This document shows positions 13,492 through 23,608 of a stretch of DNA of 64,000 bases, piece after piece. Source of the DNA: Epsilonproteobacteria bacterium UBA4036. GTDB lineage: Bacteria; Campylobacterota; Campylobacteria; Campylobacterales; Arcobacteraceae. The notes under the pieces were generated by a model that was not told where the DNA came from, ran no database searches, and worked only from the letters and a program-made list of their open reading frames with translations. The stretch covers positions 1-64,000 of the forward strand of contig DGAG01000001.1 in the NCBI GenBank assembly GCA_002382325.1, given 5' to 3'. Every line of letters starts with the position of its first letter. Position 1 is the stretch's first letter. The translations under genes and the position numbers were made by a program.

Positions 13492-14212
13492 TGTTTATCC
13501 TAAGAATTTTTTTGAAGTAGAAAAGTTCTTCAAGGTTTCCCTCTTTGCCTTGCAATTGGCTGGGAGAATTTTTCAGACACTCCCATTGTAATTTTTGAGT
13601 AGCTTCGATAAATCGTAATCGGGCTAATTCAATGGCTTTTTGGTCTTGTACTACGCCTTTTTTATCTCTTTTTGTACTGTTTCCTACTTCAAATTGAGGT
13701 TTGAATAATAGTATAATTTCACTTGAAGAAAGCTCATGTATGGTATTTAAGATATTATGTAAACTTATAAAAGAGACATCACACGTAACGATGTCAAAGG
13801 TTTTGTTGGGTTTGAAATGGCGAATATCACACTGTTCAAAAAACTCAATCTTGGGATGATTTTTTAAAAGAGGGTGCAGTTGATTGCTGCCCACATCCAC
13901 ACAAGTGACTTTTTGAATACCGTTTTCCAAAAGAATTTGGGTAAAACCACCCGTACTTGAACCAATATCAAGGGCTTCTTTGTTTTTAAACTCCAAGTGA
14001 AGTTCATCTAAAAAATATTTGAGTTTATACGCAGCTCGTGAGACATAAAAATCCTCTTCAAGAAGCTCTATGGTGTGATGGTCTTCGACATTAAAAGAGG
14101 GTTTTGTTATAATGGCACCATTGCATTTAACTTTGTTGGATTTTATTAATTCATTGGCTTTATTTCGGCTTTGAATATTGAAATTTGTCGTTAAGTATAA
14201 ATCTAATCTCAT
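13484..14212 (-). CDS. tlyA: TlyA-family rRNA methyltransferase
   Basis: The 242-residue protein has an S4 RNA-binding domain (about 1-60) followed by an FtsJ-like methyltransferase fold with ALDIGSSTGGFTQILLENG (about 79-97) and CDVSFISLHNIL. TlyA 2'-O-methylates C1409 of 16S rRNA, and C1920 of 23S in some lineages; it underlies capreomycin sensitivity in other bacteria. It is the first gene of the seven-gene leftward operon and is divergent from yigZ. Confidence 0.9.
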   Translation of the reverse strand: MRLDLYLTTNFNIQSRNKANELIKSNKVKCNGAIITKPSFNVEDHHTIELLEEDFYVSRAAYKLKYFLDELHLEFKNKEALDIGSSTGGFTQILLENGIQKVTCVDVGSNQLHPLLKNHPKIEFFEQCDIRHFKPNKTFDIVTCDVSFISLHNILNTIHELSSSEIILLFKPQFEVGNSTKRDKKGVVQDQKAIELARLRFIEATQKLQWECLKNSPSQLQGKEGNLEELFYFKKILRINND

Positions 14213-14225
14213 GGGGGAATTATAG

Positions 14226-14798
14226 TTGAAGTTTGTTCAAAAAGAGTTTAGCCACATATATGAAGAAAAGAAATCAAAATTTATTGCCTATTTAATCCCT
14301 TTTGAACTTTTTGATACGGTTATGAAAAGAGTCAAAACCGAACATCCCAAAGCCAGACATTTTGTGTACGCCTACCGATATTTAAACGAGTTTGACCAAA
14401 TTGTTGAAAACAGCAGTGACGATGGAGAACCTAAAGGTACGAGTGGAAAACCGTGTTTGAGTGTTTTAGCAGGACAAGAAATCATAAACTCAGCTGTGAT
14501 TGTGGTACGTTATTTTGGTGGAGTAAAGCTAGGAACTGGGGGATTGGTTCGAGCGTATGGGGAGAGTGTGAATGAAGTGATTAAAATCAGTGAATTTAAA
14601 GCGTATCAAAAACTTATTTCTAAGATTTTAGAGTGTGAATACACTGATCTCTCACAATTAGAATATCTTTTGAATCAAGAAGAAATAACCATAAAATCAA
14701 AAGATTTTTCTACGAAAGTAAGCTTAGAAATCGAACTTACTGCTGAACAATGCCATGCGTTAGAAGCAAAGCTTTCAAGAAATATCAAAACAGTATAA
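14226..14798 (+). CDS. yigZ: IMPACT/YigZ-family protein
   Basis: The 190-residue protein has the family core KSKFIAYLIPF, HFVYAYRY, SSDDGEPKGTSGKP and VRYFGGVKLGTGGLVRAYG. Start TTG 14226 gives the normal N-terminus (KEFSHIYEEKKSKF). The family is widely conserved and thought to bind RNA or act in translation control, with no firm biochemical role. The gene is divergent from tlyA, with only 13 bases between the start codons. Confidence 0.88.
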   Translation: MKFVQKEFSHIYEEKKSKFIAYLIPFELFDTVMKRVKTEHPKARHFVYAYRYLNEFDQIVENSSDDGEPKGTSGKPCLSVLAGQEIINSAVIVVRYFGGVKLGTGGLVRAYGESVNEVIKISEFKAYQKLISKILECEYTDLSQLEYLLNQEEITIKSKDFSTKVSLEIELTAEQCHALEAKLSRNIKTV

Positions 14799-14978
14799 GT
14801 TAAAAAAAATAGGTGTATGTGCATAAGACATCAATTATAAGCTATGTATGTTGGTTATCTCTAAGTTAAGTATTGATTTTTATATTAAAAAAAGGATTTC
14901 TTTGAGTTTTGTTTTGAAAAATTTCTAATTTTATAATCAAAAAAGGTGTTTTGTCGTTTTTTTGTGATAAAATTTTGG

Positions 14979-16439
14979 ATGAAATATTTTTTAAAGACAG
15001 TATTGCTTTTTTTACTCTCCTTAGAACTGTTTGCACACGCTGAACTTTTATCAATCAATTTCAATGAGTTATCAATCAGTAAACTTATTGAAATATCGTC
15101 TAAAGTACTTAATAAGAATATAGTATCGACTGAGCCTATTGAAGGGAAAGTTGATTTTGTTTCACATGCCCCTTTAACACACAGTGAACTTTTGGAAGTA
15201 TTAAAAGTAACAATAGAAGCAAAAGGGTATTTTTTAGAAGAACAAGGCAATCTTTTAAAAATTCAAAAAAGCAATCATAAAAAAAACAACACGCAATTGA
15301 TACTTGAAATGATACCTTTACACAATGCAGAAGCCAAATTGCTCGTACCCATTATTCAAGGGATATATGAACACAAAAGTTATAAGAACAAAGAGCAAAA
15401 ACCCTTAATCTCATATGAGAGTGAAACCAATGCTGTGATTGTGTATGCCCTCCAAGAGGATCTTGAAAATATCGTACCTCTCATACAAAGGCTTGATCAA
15501 CATCGATTACAAGTCTATGTTGAAGCAAAGATTATTGAATTAAGTGAAAATAAAACCAAGAATTTAGGCTTGAAATATGGTTTAACAGCAGCCAATGCCA
15601 CAAGCAGTAATATTTTTACTTTAGGGGCAAACTTTGGTGGAACAGTCAATGCTTTAGAGAGTTCAGCGGCTTCTTTATTTACTATTCCTACACAAACACT
15701 GCGTTCGGCCGTTGCATTGGGAGCAACATTGAATATTTTAAAAACCAATCAAGCCATTGATATTGTTTCTGAGCCCTCTGTTTTATGTGTCAATAATAAA
15801 GAATCATCCATTTATGTGGGTGAAACCAAATCGTTTCAAACAGGCTTAAGTGTAACGGATGGAGGCAACAGTAACAGTACCTTTCAACGGGAAGATATCG
15901 GATTGACATTAAAAGTTAAACCAAGAATTTCAACTCAAAACAGGGTTATTTTAGAAATTGAAACCATTTTAGAGGATGCCAAAGAGTTACAACTCAATCA
16001 AACCAATCCCGATACCACTAAAAAAGAGGTCAAAACAACGGCAATTGTTACGAATGGTGAGAGTGTGATTTTAGGAGGTTTAATTAAAAATAAAAGCGAT
16101 GTCTTGGATACAAAAACCCCTTTATTGGGAGATATTCCTGTTTTAGGAGAACTGTTTAAACATACCAAAGAGGTAAAAGATAAGGTCAATTTAGTCGTTA
16201 TTGTAACGCCTTATATTATCCCAAAATCCAAAGATTTAACCTTTATTCGAGAACAACTCAGTTCATTGAAGCAGCTTGAACAAAACTATACTCATAAACT
16301 GGAAATGGCTTTGGAAAATCACAAAGAGAAACAAATAAAGAATAAAATGAAAACTCAAAAAAGTGAAACAACAACACAACAAAAATATAACACGACACAA
16401 GAACAACACAATGCAATTTTAAATGGGTTTTCTCATTAA
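14979..16439 (+). CDS. Secretin, GspD/PilQ/MshL superfamily
   Basis: From ATG 14979 the product is 486 residues with a signal peptide (MKYFLKTVLLFLLSLELFAHA). A longer GTG-started form at 14946 would hide it, so I prefer the ATG. An N-domain (about 25-95) resembles secretin STN/N1. The C-terminal secretin domain (about 180-400) carries DIVSEPSVLC, VILGGLI and TPLLGDIPVLGELFKH. It is an outer-membrane pore of a type II secretion or type IV pilus-like system. It is short for GspD, lacking extra N-domains. No other secretion genes are adjacent. Confidence 0.82.
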   Translation: MKYFLKTVLLFLLSLELFAHAELLSINFNELSISKLIEISSKVLNKNIVSTEPIEGKVDFVSHAPLTHSELLEVLKVTIEAKGYFLEEQGNLLKIQKSNHKKNNTQLILEMIPLHNAEAKLLVPIIQGIYEHKSYKNKEQKPLISYESETNAVIVYALQEDLENIVPLIQRLDQHRLQVYVEAKIIELSENKTKNLGLKYGLTAANATSSNIFTLGANFGGTVNALESSAASLFTIPTQTLRSAVALGATLNILKTNQAIDIVSEPSVLCVNNKESSIYVGETKSFQTGLSVTDGGNSNSTFQREDIGLTLKVKPRISTQNRVILEIETILEDAKELQLNQTNPDTTKKEVKTTAIVTNGESVILGGLIKNKSDVLDTKTPLLGDIPVLGELFKHTKEVKDKVNLVVIVTPYIIPKSKDLTFIREQLSSLKQLEQNYTHKLEMALENHKEKQIKNKMKTQKSETTTQQKYNTTQEQHNAILNGFSH

Positions 16440-17059
16440 TGATTGATTTTATTGATTAAATAGTCATAAATATGCAGTGTTGAGATGATTTTTGATTTAT
16501 CTTCATTGGAAGTTAATACCTTATAGCAATCGCTGCATACAATGGCAATATTTTCAAAATGATAGGTTCCTCCCTCTTCAAGAGGTTTATGAAAATAGGT
16601 CATAGCATTAGATAGAATTAGTTTTTGACCACATCGCCCACAAGCACTGCCGTATTGTCTCAATGCCAACTCTTTGCGTTTTAAAAAATCTTTGGGCAGT
16701 TTACTTTTTTGTGGCAGTGAAAACTCTTCATAGGTACTCCAAAGTTGGTCTTTACTGATGTAATATTTGGGGATAATATCAATATTTTGTGTAGCAAACT
16801 GCATGACAATATCTTCAACAATTAAAATATCTTCGGCTAAAAGTTGATTTTTACTCTTTATTTTTTCAATTTTTTGGTAATCAATGACAATGTTAGGATA
16901 GGTGTTTTTGATATAAATTTTGATTTCATTGATTAAAAAATCAAGATTGGTATGGGCAGTTGCAAAACTTTTACGAGCTTTTTTTTGAAGCAATAAAAAG
17001 AGTACTATACCTAATAGAGTAAAAGCCGTAAGTAAAAAAAGAAGTGCTGTTCCAGACAT
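16436..17059 (-). CDS. Membrane-anchored protein with HNH-like zinc motif
   Basis: The 207-residue protein has one N-terminal membrane segment (about residues 3-24), then a charged linker, then two CxxC pairs: YGSACGRCGQ and IVCSDCYKVL. Between them YFHKPLEEGGTYHFEN resembles the H...N part of an HNH nuclease, but the final histidine is replaced. It could be a degenerate HNH fold kept for zinc binding. The family is not recognised. It overlaps the secretin gene by four bases tail to tail and lies two bases after the DUF5644-like gene. Confidence 0.6.
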   Translation of the reverse strand: MSGTALLFLLTAFTLLGIVLFLLLQKKARKSFATAHTNLDFLINEIKIYIKNTYPNIVIDYQKIEKIKSKNQLLAEDILIVEDIVMQFATQNIDIIPKYYISKDQLWSTYEEFSLPQKSKLPKDFLKRKELALRQYGSACGRCGQKLILSNAMTYFHKPLEEGGTYHFENIAIVCSDCYKVLTSNEDKSKIISTLHIYDYLINKINH

Positions 17060-17061
17060 TG

Positions 17062-18156
17062 TTAAACAAGGTCTGGATTAACGGCGTGTTGGGTTAATGT
17101 TTTTTTGGCTTCATCATGAAGACCACACACCAGTTTTGAAAGTTCATTGCTGTGTATAACAGGCAATAGGATTTCTCTTCCAGAAACTTTTTCCAACTCT
17201 TTTCGATTAAAATCCAAAAGATAAAAGGCTTGCATGTTATCAACGACAATAAAATCAGCGTTATTATCAAAAGCATCAAGCATCACTTGAGCGGTTAATG
17301 CGTAACTAAAATTGGGGTTAGCATGAAAGGTATTCATGGCCAAATCATTGCATAAACTTGGCAACGAAATCTTTTTTGCTTCCAAAGAGTCAAGAAGGGT
17401 TTGGGTTTTTTCACATCCTTTTAAACCCGTATAATAAGCAATATTAAAATCTTTAAATGAATGTTTCACAATAGAGGTTCCACACGCTTTATCAAAATCA
17501 ATTGTTTTGGTGCTATTGGGTTTAAAGTTTTGTTCTTGAATGGGTTTGATGAGGTTAAATTCTTCTTGTAACTGTTGAATTTTTTCTTCGATAGAAGCAT
17601 CAAAGTTATAGATACGATGACTTAAATTGGTGTGAAAAGAGATACCGGTTTTCTCATCTAAAAGTAAAGCAGCAATCTCTTTTTTGTCAAACCCTTTTTG
17701 AAGTAAGGTATGAGCTAAAAGAATAAACGCATCCCCTATATAATTTTTGTTAAAATTTAAAGTGTTTGAAGCATAATAATAGAGTTTATAATTCTCATAC
17801 AAAGCTTTGTATTCTTCGCTTAAAGGTTGGCTAAAAGAAGAGAGTTTTTCGTAAAAAATATCGTCATTGATAAGCAAGTCATGATAGGCACGGGCTGTAC
17901 TTAAAGGTTCAATGCACAAATGTGAACCAAAATCTTGTTTGATTTGCTCTAAGCTTAAATCAAGCGTCGTATAAAGCCCATTGACCACAACACCAAAGTT
18001 TTTATTTTTTTCAAAGCCCAAAGGCGATTCTTTATGAATGGTTTGCAAAATATCCAACAAATTTTTTTCGTTTTTAGGTTTAATATAGTGTTTGGTATAG
18101 TAGGGTAAATAGTCCGATTTGGCGTCAAATTTGTAGAGTGATATTTCCAGTTTCAT
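17062..18156 (-). CDS. DUF5644-like Campylobacterota protein
   Basis: The 364-residue cytoplasmic protein begins KLEISLYKFDAKSDYLPYY, which I recall as the start of DUF5644 proteins found across Campylobacterota. The N-terminal 90 residues look ferredoxin-like. The C-terminal part contains scattered cysteines (KACGTSIVKHSF, GLKGCEKTQTLL, SLCNDLAM, LVCGLHDEA) weakly reminiscent of HdrB-type CCG domains. Function is unknown. It may be cotranscribed with the downstream HNH-like gene. Confidence 0.55.
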   Translation of the reverse strand: MKLEISLYKFDAKSDYLPYYTKHYIKPKNEKNLLDILQTIHKESPLGFEKNKNFGVVVNGLYTTLDLSLEQIKQDFGSHLCIEPLSTARAYHDLLINDDIFYEKLSSFSQPLSEEYKALYENYKLYYYASNTLNFNKNYIGDAFILLAHTLLQKGFDKKEIAALLLDEKTGISFHTNLSHRIYNFDASIEEKIQQLQEEFNLIKPIQEQNFKPNSTKTIDFDKACGTSIVKHSFKDFNIAYYTGLKGCEKTQTLLDSLEAKKISLPSLCNDLAMNTFHANPNFSYALTAQVMLDAFDNNADFIVVDNMQAFYLLDFNRKELEKVSGREILLPVIHSNELSKLVCGLHDEAKKTLTQHAVNPDLV

Positions 18157-18214
18157 AATGTGTCGTCACCTTATTTTATTATTTTTTTCAATTTTATTAA
18201 AATTTTACTTAATA

Positions 18215-19483
18215 TTACTCATCAAATCGAGCAACATTAGCTCCTATGCCTTCTAATTTCTCTTCAAGTTTTTCATACCCACGGTCTAAATGGTAAATTC
18301 TGTGGATATTGGTTTCCCCTTTAGCCACTAAAGCAGCTAAAACCAAAGCCGAACTTGCACGCAAATCTGTCGCCATGACATCCGTTCCTGTCAGTTCATT
18401 GGGCGTTCCTGTAATGGTTGCAGTATGCCCTTTTAAGGTGATATCTGCTCCCATTCTAAGCAATTCATTGACGTGCATATATCGGTTTTCGAAAAGGTTT
18501 TCATCAACGATACTCACCCCGTGTGCTTGAGTTGCCAGTGCCATAAATTGAGCTTGCATATCCGTTGGAAAACCTGGGTATTCGGTGGTAGTGAGTTTAA
18601 ATGGTTTAATTTTTTGTGCGGGTAAAATCGTAATAGTATTGGCATCTTTTTGTATTGAAAAGCCCATCTCTTCAAATTTTGACAACACCGCATCTAAATG
18701 TGAAGCAACAACATTGGTAATTTTGAGTTTGGTATTACAAATGGCTCCGGCACAAAGGTAAGTACCTGCTTCAATTCGATCAGGAATAATGCTAAAATCT
18801 TTAAATTCGAGTAACTTTTGAGCTGTTCCTACAATTTCAATTTCATTTGTACCAATGCCTTTAATATCTAATCCCGCTTCTTTAAGAACTTCACACAGTT
18901 GTACGACTTCAGGCTCTTTTGCTGCATTGATAATTTTGGTGGTTCCATGGGCAAGAGCTGCTGCCATAACAATATTTTCAGTTCCTGTTACGGTGATTTT
19001 GTCAAACACTATGGTTGCTCCTTTGAGCCCATTAGGTGCGGTTGCTATTATATAGCCTGCTTTTATTTCAATGATAGCCCCCATTTGTTCTAACGCTTTT
19101 AGGTGTAAATCCACAGGTCTTTGCCCAATAGCACATCCCCCAGGAAGGGAAACTTCACAATGCCCAAATCGTGATAACAAAGGGCCTAAAACCAAAATAG
19201 AAGCTCTCATGGTTTTAACAATATCATACGTAGCTTTGGTTTCATGAATATTGGAAGTGTTGATACAGATGCTGTTATTTGAAGTTTTTTCAAATGAACT
19301 TCCCAGCATTTCAAGCAGTTTTAATAAGGTATTAATATCAACCACATTGGGTAAATTGTCAATGTTGACACTGTTTTTTGCAAGTATAGTAGAAGCCAAA
19401 AGAGGTAAAGCCGCATTTTTTGCACCAGAGATTTTCACTTCTCCTTGTAAAGGTTGTTGTCCAATAATTTTTAAGTATTTCAT
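18215..19483 (-). CDS. murA: UDP-N-acetylglucosamine 1-carboxyvinyltransferase
   Basis: MurA transfers enolpyruvate from PEP to UDP-GlcNAc, the first committed step of peptidoglycan synthesis. The 422-residue product has normal length, the catalytic [15 protein letters not shown] start, and [16 protein letters not shown] containing the active-site cysteine that fosfomycin alkylates. The C-terminal [17 protein letters not shown] is typical. It lies ten bases after mscS on the same strand. Confidence 0.96.
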   Translation of the reverse strand: MKYLKIIGQQPLQGEVKISGAKNAALPLLASTILAKNSVNIDNLPNVVDINTLLKLLEMLGSSFEKTSNNSICINTSNIHETKATYDIVKTMRASILVLGPLLSRFGHCEVSLPGGCAIGQRPVDLHLKALEQMGAIIEIKAGYIIATAPNGLKGATIVFDKITVTGTENIVMAAALAHGTTKIINAAKEPEVVQLCEVLKEAGLDIKGIGTNEIEIVGTAQKLLEFKDFSIIPDRIEAGTYLCAGAICNTKLKITNVVASHLDAVLSKFEEMGFSIQKDANTITILPAQKIKPFKLTTTEYPGFPTDMQAQFMALATQAHGVSIVDENLFENRYMHVNELLRMGADITLKGHTATITGTPNELTGTDVMATDLRASSALVLAALVAKGETNIHRIYHLDRGYEKLEEKLEGIGANVARFDE

Positions 19484-19493
19484 TTGTTTCCTA

Positions 19494-20573
19494 TTATAGT
19501 AATTCAGTTGTTTTTGGTTGAGTCAATTCATTGGGAGTTTCAATATAGATTGAACGACTCGGAAAGGCAAAAGAGGCTTGATGTTTTTCTACAATTTGCA
19601 TGATTTTTAAGTTGACATCTTCTCTGACGCGCATATATTCTCCCCAATTGGTTGTCTTGGTGAAAAAATAGCAAAAAATACCTAAAGAAGAGTCTTGAAA
19701 ATCAGTAAAATAGATAAAAATCGTTTCTTGATGAATCTCTTTGTGATTTTGAAGCATGGTACGTAACTCTTGTACGATAGTTTGCATTTGAATGGCTGAA
19801 GTGCTGTAGGTTAATCCTATGTTCATCTTAATTCGTCGTTTTCCCATACGTGACCAATTTAAAATTGCACTGTTGGCTAAAACAGCATTGGGTACGGTTA
19901 CAACCGCTTGAGCAAAGGTTCGCACTTTTGTTGAGCGAATACCAATTTGTTCTACTATGCCTTCCACATCGGGCGTCATAATCCAATCACCGATTTTAAA
20001 AGGGCGATCAGAAAAAATCACCAGTGAGCCAAACAGATTTGAAGCAGTATCTTTGGCTGCTAATGCCAATGCCATACCTACCAGTCCCAAAGAGGCTAAA
20101 AATCCACTGATGTTGTATCCCCACACATTCATAATGGCAACAAAGCCAATGGAAATCACCAAAAACTTGAGCGTTTTGATGATAAAGTTGGTGATATCAT
20201 CGCTTAACTCTTTACCAAATTTATGGGTAAGTCGATTGAGTATTTTTGTTAATGGTGTTAAAATATTGTACAGTGTCCAAAAAATGATAAAGGCAAATCC
20301 TGATTTGATTAAAGGGACAATAAACTCTTTAAATTCAGCAGGAATATTCAAAAATTTTATCGCAATATTGGCACCGACAAAGATAAATAAAAAGCTTAAC
20401 GGTTTTTGAATGGAATCAAAAATCTCTTCATCAAAAGTGTTGTTGGTTCTTTTAAAAATTCGTAATACGATAAAACGAGTAATGATTTGAAAGAGTTTTC
20501 GTGCAATTAAAAAAAAGGTAAAAATGGCAATAGCGATGGGGATTTGATAATCAGGATTATTTAAAAAGTTCAA
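19494..20573 (-). CDS. mscS: MscS-family mechanosensitive channel
   Basis: The 359-residue protein has four hydrophobic segments. The pore helix [20 protein letters not shown] is followed by [16 protein letters not shown], the hallmark of MscS. A cytoplasmic beta domain ([18 protein letters not shown]) follows. It releases solutes during hypo-osmotic shock. The length is above the 286-residue E. coli MscS because of an extra membrane segment at the start. It is divergent from the DMT transporter. Confidence 0.9.
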   Translation of the reverse strand: MNFLNNPDYQIPIAIAIFTFFLIARKLFQIITRFIVLRIFKRTNNTFDEEIFDSIQKPLSFLFIFVGANIAIKFLNIPAEFKEFIVPLIKSGFAFIIFWTLYNILTPLTKILNRLTHKFGKELSDDITNFIIKTLKFLVISIGFVAIMNVWGYNISGFLASLGLVGMALALAAKDTASNLFGSLVIFSDRPFKIGDWIMTPDVEGIVEQIGIRSTKVRTFAQAVVTVPNAVLANSAILNWSRMGKRRIKMNIGLTYSTSAIQMQTIVQELRTMLQNHKEIHQETIFIYFTDFQDSSLGIFCYFFTKTTNWGEYMRVREDVNLKIMQIVEKHQASFAFPSRSIYIETPNELTQPKTTELL

Positions 20574-20630
20574 CCGCTCTCCTTTGCATTAGATAATCGG
20601 ATTTTAACAAAAAACTGATTAAAATTCGAT

Positions 20631-21515
20631 ATGACTAACGAAACCAAACAAGGCATAAAGTATATGCTTCTTGCCTCTTTTCTTTTTGCTTTTATGGGTG
20701 CTTTTGCCAAAGAGCTAAGTGCTTCCATGAATTCCGTTGAAATTGTATTTTTCAGAAATGTTTTTGGCATGATTTTAATCGCGTTATCGGTCTATAAAAA
20801 GCCCCTCAATCAAAAAGGAGGCAAACCTTTTTTGCTTATTTTTAGAGGTGTGGCTGGGTTTTTAGCGTTGTTAATGTTTTTTTATAATATTTCACAAATC
20901 TCTTTAGCAGAAGCGATGACTTTTTCGAAAACATCACCGATTTTTACGGCTATTTTTGCCTATATTTTTGTCAAAGAAAGAATCTCTTTTCAAGGTTGGG
21001 TTGGGGTATTTATTGGTTTTATTGGTATTTTATTTATCACAAAATTTGACGGAAGCAGTTTGGACAAAACCGATTGGCTGGGTATTTTATGTGGTGTTGG
21101 CGCAGGGTTGGCGTATACGTCTATTCGAGAACTTAAAAACTATTATGAAAACCGAGCCATCGTGTTGTCTTTTATGACCATTGGAACCATTGGACCCATT
21201 ATTTTAATGATACTGGCTGAATTTTATGAAGCCACTACGTTTGATTTTATGATAGCTCCTTTTACCGTGCCACAGACTTCAGATATTGTTTTTATCATTG
21301 CTTTGGGGCTGTTTTCAACGTTTGCACAAATTTATATGACCAAGGCGTATTCAAGTGCCAAAGCAGGTATTATTGGAACAATCAGTTATTCCAATATTGT
21401 GTTTTCGATTATTTTGGGAATGTTTTTAGGGGATAGTTTTCCCGATATTTGGATATTTTTGGGTATACTTTTGATTGTATACAGTGGCGTTTTAGTCAGT
21501 AAAGTAAAATCGTAA
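20631..21515 (+). CDS. EamA/DMT-superfamily transporter
   Basis: The 294-residue protein has ten membrane segments in two EamA repeats (about 8-140 and 150-290). Typical motifs are FAFMGAFAKEL near the start and AMTFSKTSPIFTAIFAYIF in the first repeat. The family exports metabolites such as amino acids or purines. The substrate is unknown. It is followed 11 bases later by the DUF6394-like gene. Confidence 0.85.
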   Translation: MTNETKQGIKYMLLASFLFAFMGAFAKELSASMNSVEIVFFRNVFGMILIALSVYKKPLNQKGGKPFLLIFRGVAGFLALLMFFYNISQISLAEAMTFSKTSPIFTAIFAYIFVKERISFQGWVGVFIGFIGILFITKFDGSSLDKTDWLGILCGVGAGLAYTSIRELKNYYENRAIVLSFMTIGTIGPIILMILAEFYEATTFDFMIAPFTVPQTSDIVFIIALGLFSTFAQIYMTKAYSSAKAGIIGTISYSNIVFSIILGMFLGDSFPDIWIFLGILLIVYSGVLVSKVKS

Positions 21516-21526
21516 AGGACAGTTTT

Positions 21527-21904
21527 ATGAATTTAGACAAAGTGATTTCAGGGTTTTTTATTATCCTTGCCATGACACTTAACTTTGGTTTTTTCTACGG
21601 GGATTTGGATTCCTTAGAAGCCCACAGCAAGTATGAGTTGTTTGCTGCGATTATTGTAAATTTGATTGCGACAACGCTTAAACTGGGTGATAAAACTCAA
21701 ATGGGTTCAGTGCTTTTAGCCACTTCTTTAGTTGCTGACATACAACTCATTGCCGCAGCAATTGTGTGGGCAATTGCGTATTATGTGTATGTGATTGACA
21801 AAGAGATTGTTGCAATTATTATCTCCTTAAGTGGGGGTGCGCTGTTGGCAAATATCACTTCGGTGGCATTATATGTGGGCGAAACCTTAAAATCAAAACG
21901 ATAA
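21527..21904 (+). CDS. Small four-helix membrane protein, DUF6394-like
   Basis: The 125-residue protein has four hydrophobic segments and the pattern KVISGFFIILAMTLNFGFFY ... LIATTLKLGDKTQMGS, which I recall as DUF6394 of Campylobacterota. The function is unknown. Its position between a transporter and a K+ channel suggests a membrane-associated role. The RBS (GGACAG) is weak. Confidence 0.6.
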   Translation: MNLDKVISGFFIILAMTLNFGFFYGDLDSLEAHSKYELFAAIIVNLIATTLKLGDKTQMGSVLLATSLVADIQLIAAAIVWAIAYYVYVIDKEIVAIIISLSGGALLANITSVALYVGETLKSKR

Positions 21905-21925
21905 ATAAAAAAGTTAGGAAATAGG

Positions 21926-23608
21926 GTGCAAAACACTTCTCTTTGGATCATTTTACAAAAAATGAGAATCCCCTTTATTGTGATTATTTTAACATACACA
22001 ATTGCAATAATTGGCTTAGTCAGTATTGATGGAATGGACGCCAATGGTAATGTGCATAAAATGACCATTTTTGATGCGTTGTATTTTATCTCTTATACTG
22101 CAACAACGATTGGTTTTGGTGAAACACCATACACCTTTACTTACAGTCAACGGCTTTGGGTAACGTTTTCCATTTATCTTACAGTGATTGGTTGGTTTTA
22201 TGGTATTGGAACCCTTATTGGGTTGCTTCAAAACAAAACCTTTTTAAATGAGATTGCCAGAGTAAAATTTCGACGACAAATCGGGCATATTCGAAAAAAA
22301 TATATTATTGTGTTGGGTTTTAGTTACGTTACAAATGAAATCATTAAACGACTTTTAGCCAACGATATGCAAGTAGTGGTCATAGAAAAGAGTGAAGAAA
22401 AAGCCAATGCCTTGATATTGGAGAACTACACGCCTACGGTGCCTGTTTTGGTTTTAGATGCGTATAAAGCTAATGCGTTGGAACAAGCAGGTATTAATAA
22501 ATCAAACTGTAAAGCGGTGATTTCCCTGTTTGAAGACGATGCTTTAAATTTACGAATTGCCATTGTGTCACGTTTATTGAATAAAAATATTCAATTGGCA
22601 ATTAAAGCCACCACACCTAATAGTGTCAATAATTTAAAAGATATTAACACCAATGTGATTGCCAATCCTTTTTCAACAATTGCCAATGAACTTAAAATGG
22701 CAATTAAATCTCCCAATTTACTTAAACTTGAAAAATGGATTTATAAAATCGATACGTTAGACTCTCATTTGGTGAAACTGCCTGTGGGCAAATATATTAT
22801 TTGTGGTTTTGGGCGTTTGGGAAAAAATATATACAGAGCTTTAAAAAATGAAGACATCGAGTTTGTTTTTATTGAAATTGACCCAAATAAAACACAAGAG
22901 TTTCAAGAAGAATCGTTACATCAAATGATTATTGGTGATGCCGATGATAAAAATGTGTTACTTAAAGCGGGAATAAAAACAGCAACTGCCGTAGTGGCAT
23001 TCACCAATAATGATACGACCAATATCTCTATTTTAGCCACAGCAAAAAAGCTTAATGACGATATTATTACCATAGCAAGAGAAGATGAAATCGAAGATGT
23101 TTCTATTTTTAGCAATGCTCAAATTGATTATTTGTTTATGCCCTCGAAAATTTTGGTCAATAAAATTACCAATGCCTTAATCAACCCATTAGCCGATACC
23201 TTTGCTCGAGCCATTAAACGTAAAGATGAAAAATGGGCGACGTCATTGGTAAGAAGTTTGGTGCAAAATATAGATGCCAATCCTGTGTTGTTTGAACTGA
23301 GCATTAACTCATCTCAAGCGCATCAAATATGTGAGTATATTGAAGCTTCCAATGAGATAGCTTTAAGTATATTTGAAATATCATTGCACAATCGAAATTT
23401 AAAAAATAATGTGATTGCATTACTGCTTAAACGTGACGACGAAATTGTGATATTGCCAAGTTTAGACACACCACTGAAAATTGATGATAAACTTCTTTTT
23501 GCCTGTGATGAAAATGCACAAAACGACATTGAATATATTGCTCAAAACCCGTATGAATTTCATTATGCGTTAAACGGAGAAGAGAAAACACTATTTAAAA
23601 AAGGATGA
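21926..23608 (+). CDS. Two-TM potassium channel with two RCK/TrkA-N domains
   Basis: The 560-residue protein starts at GTG 21926 behind TTAGGA. Two membrane helices flank a pore loop with ATTIGFGETPYT; the filter TIGFGE replaces the usual TVGYGD. Two Rossmann NAD-binding units follow (VLGFSYVTNEII near 125, ICGFGRLGKNIYRAL near 290), then a TrkA-C-like end. Ligand-gated K+ conductance is likely. The gene stops inside the start of kdsA (ATGA overlap). Confidence 0.87.
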   Translation: MQNTSLWIILQKMRIPFIVIILTYTIAIIGLVSIDGMDANGNVHKMTIFDALYFISYTATTIGFGETPYTFTYSQRLWVTFSIYLTVIGWFYGIGTLIGLLQNKTFLNEIARVKFRRQIGHIRKKYIIVLGFSYVTNEIIKRLLANDMQVVVIEKSEEKANALILENYTPTVPVLVLDAYKANALEQAGINKSNCKAVISLFEDDALNLRIAIVSRLLNKNIQLAIKATTPNSVNNLKDINTNVIANPFSTIANELKMAIKSPNLLKLEKWIYKIDTLDSHLVKLPVGKYIICGFGRLGKNIYRALKNEDIEFVFIEIDPNKTQEFQEESLHQMIIGDADDKNVLLKAGIKTATAVVAFTNNDTTNISILATAKKLNDDIITIAREDEIEDVSIFSNAQIDYLFMPSKILVNKITNALINPLADTFARAIKRKDEKWATSLVRSLVQNIDANPVLFELSINSSQAHQICEYIEASNEIALSIFEISLHNRNLKNNVIALLLKRDDEIVILPSLDTPLKIDDKLLFACDENAQNDIEYIAQNPYEFHYALNGEEKTLFKKG

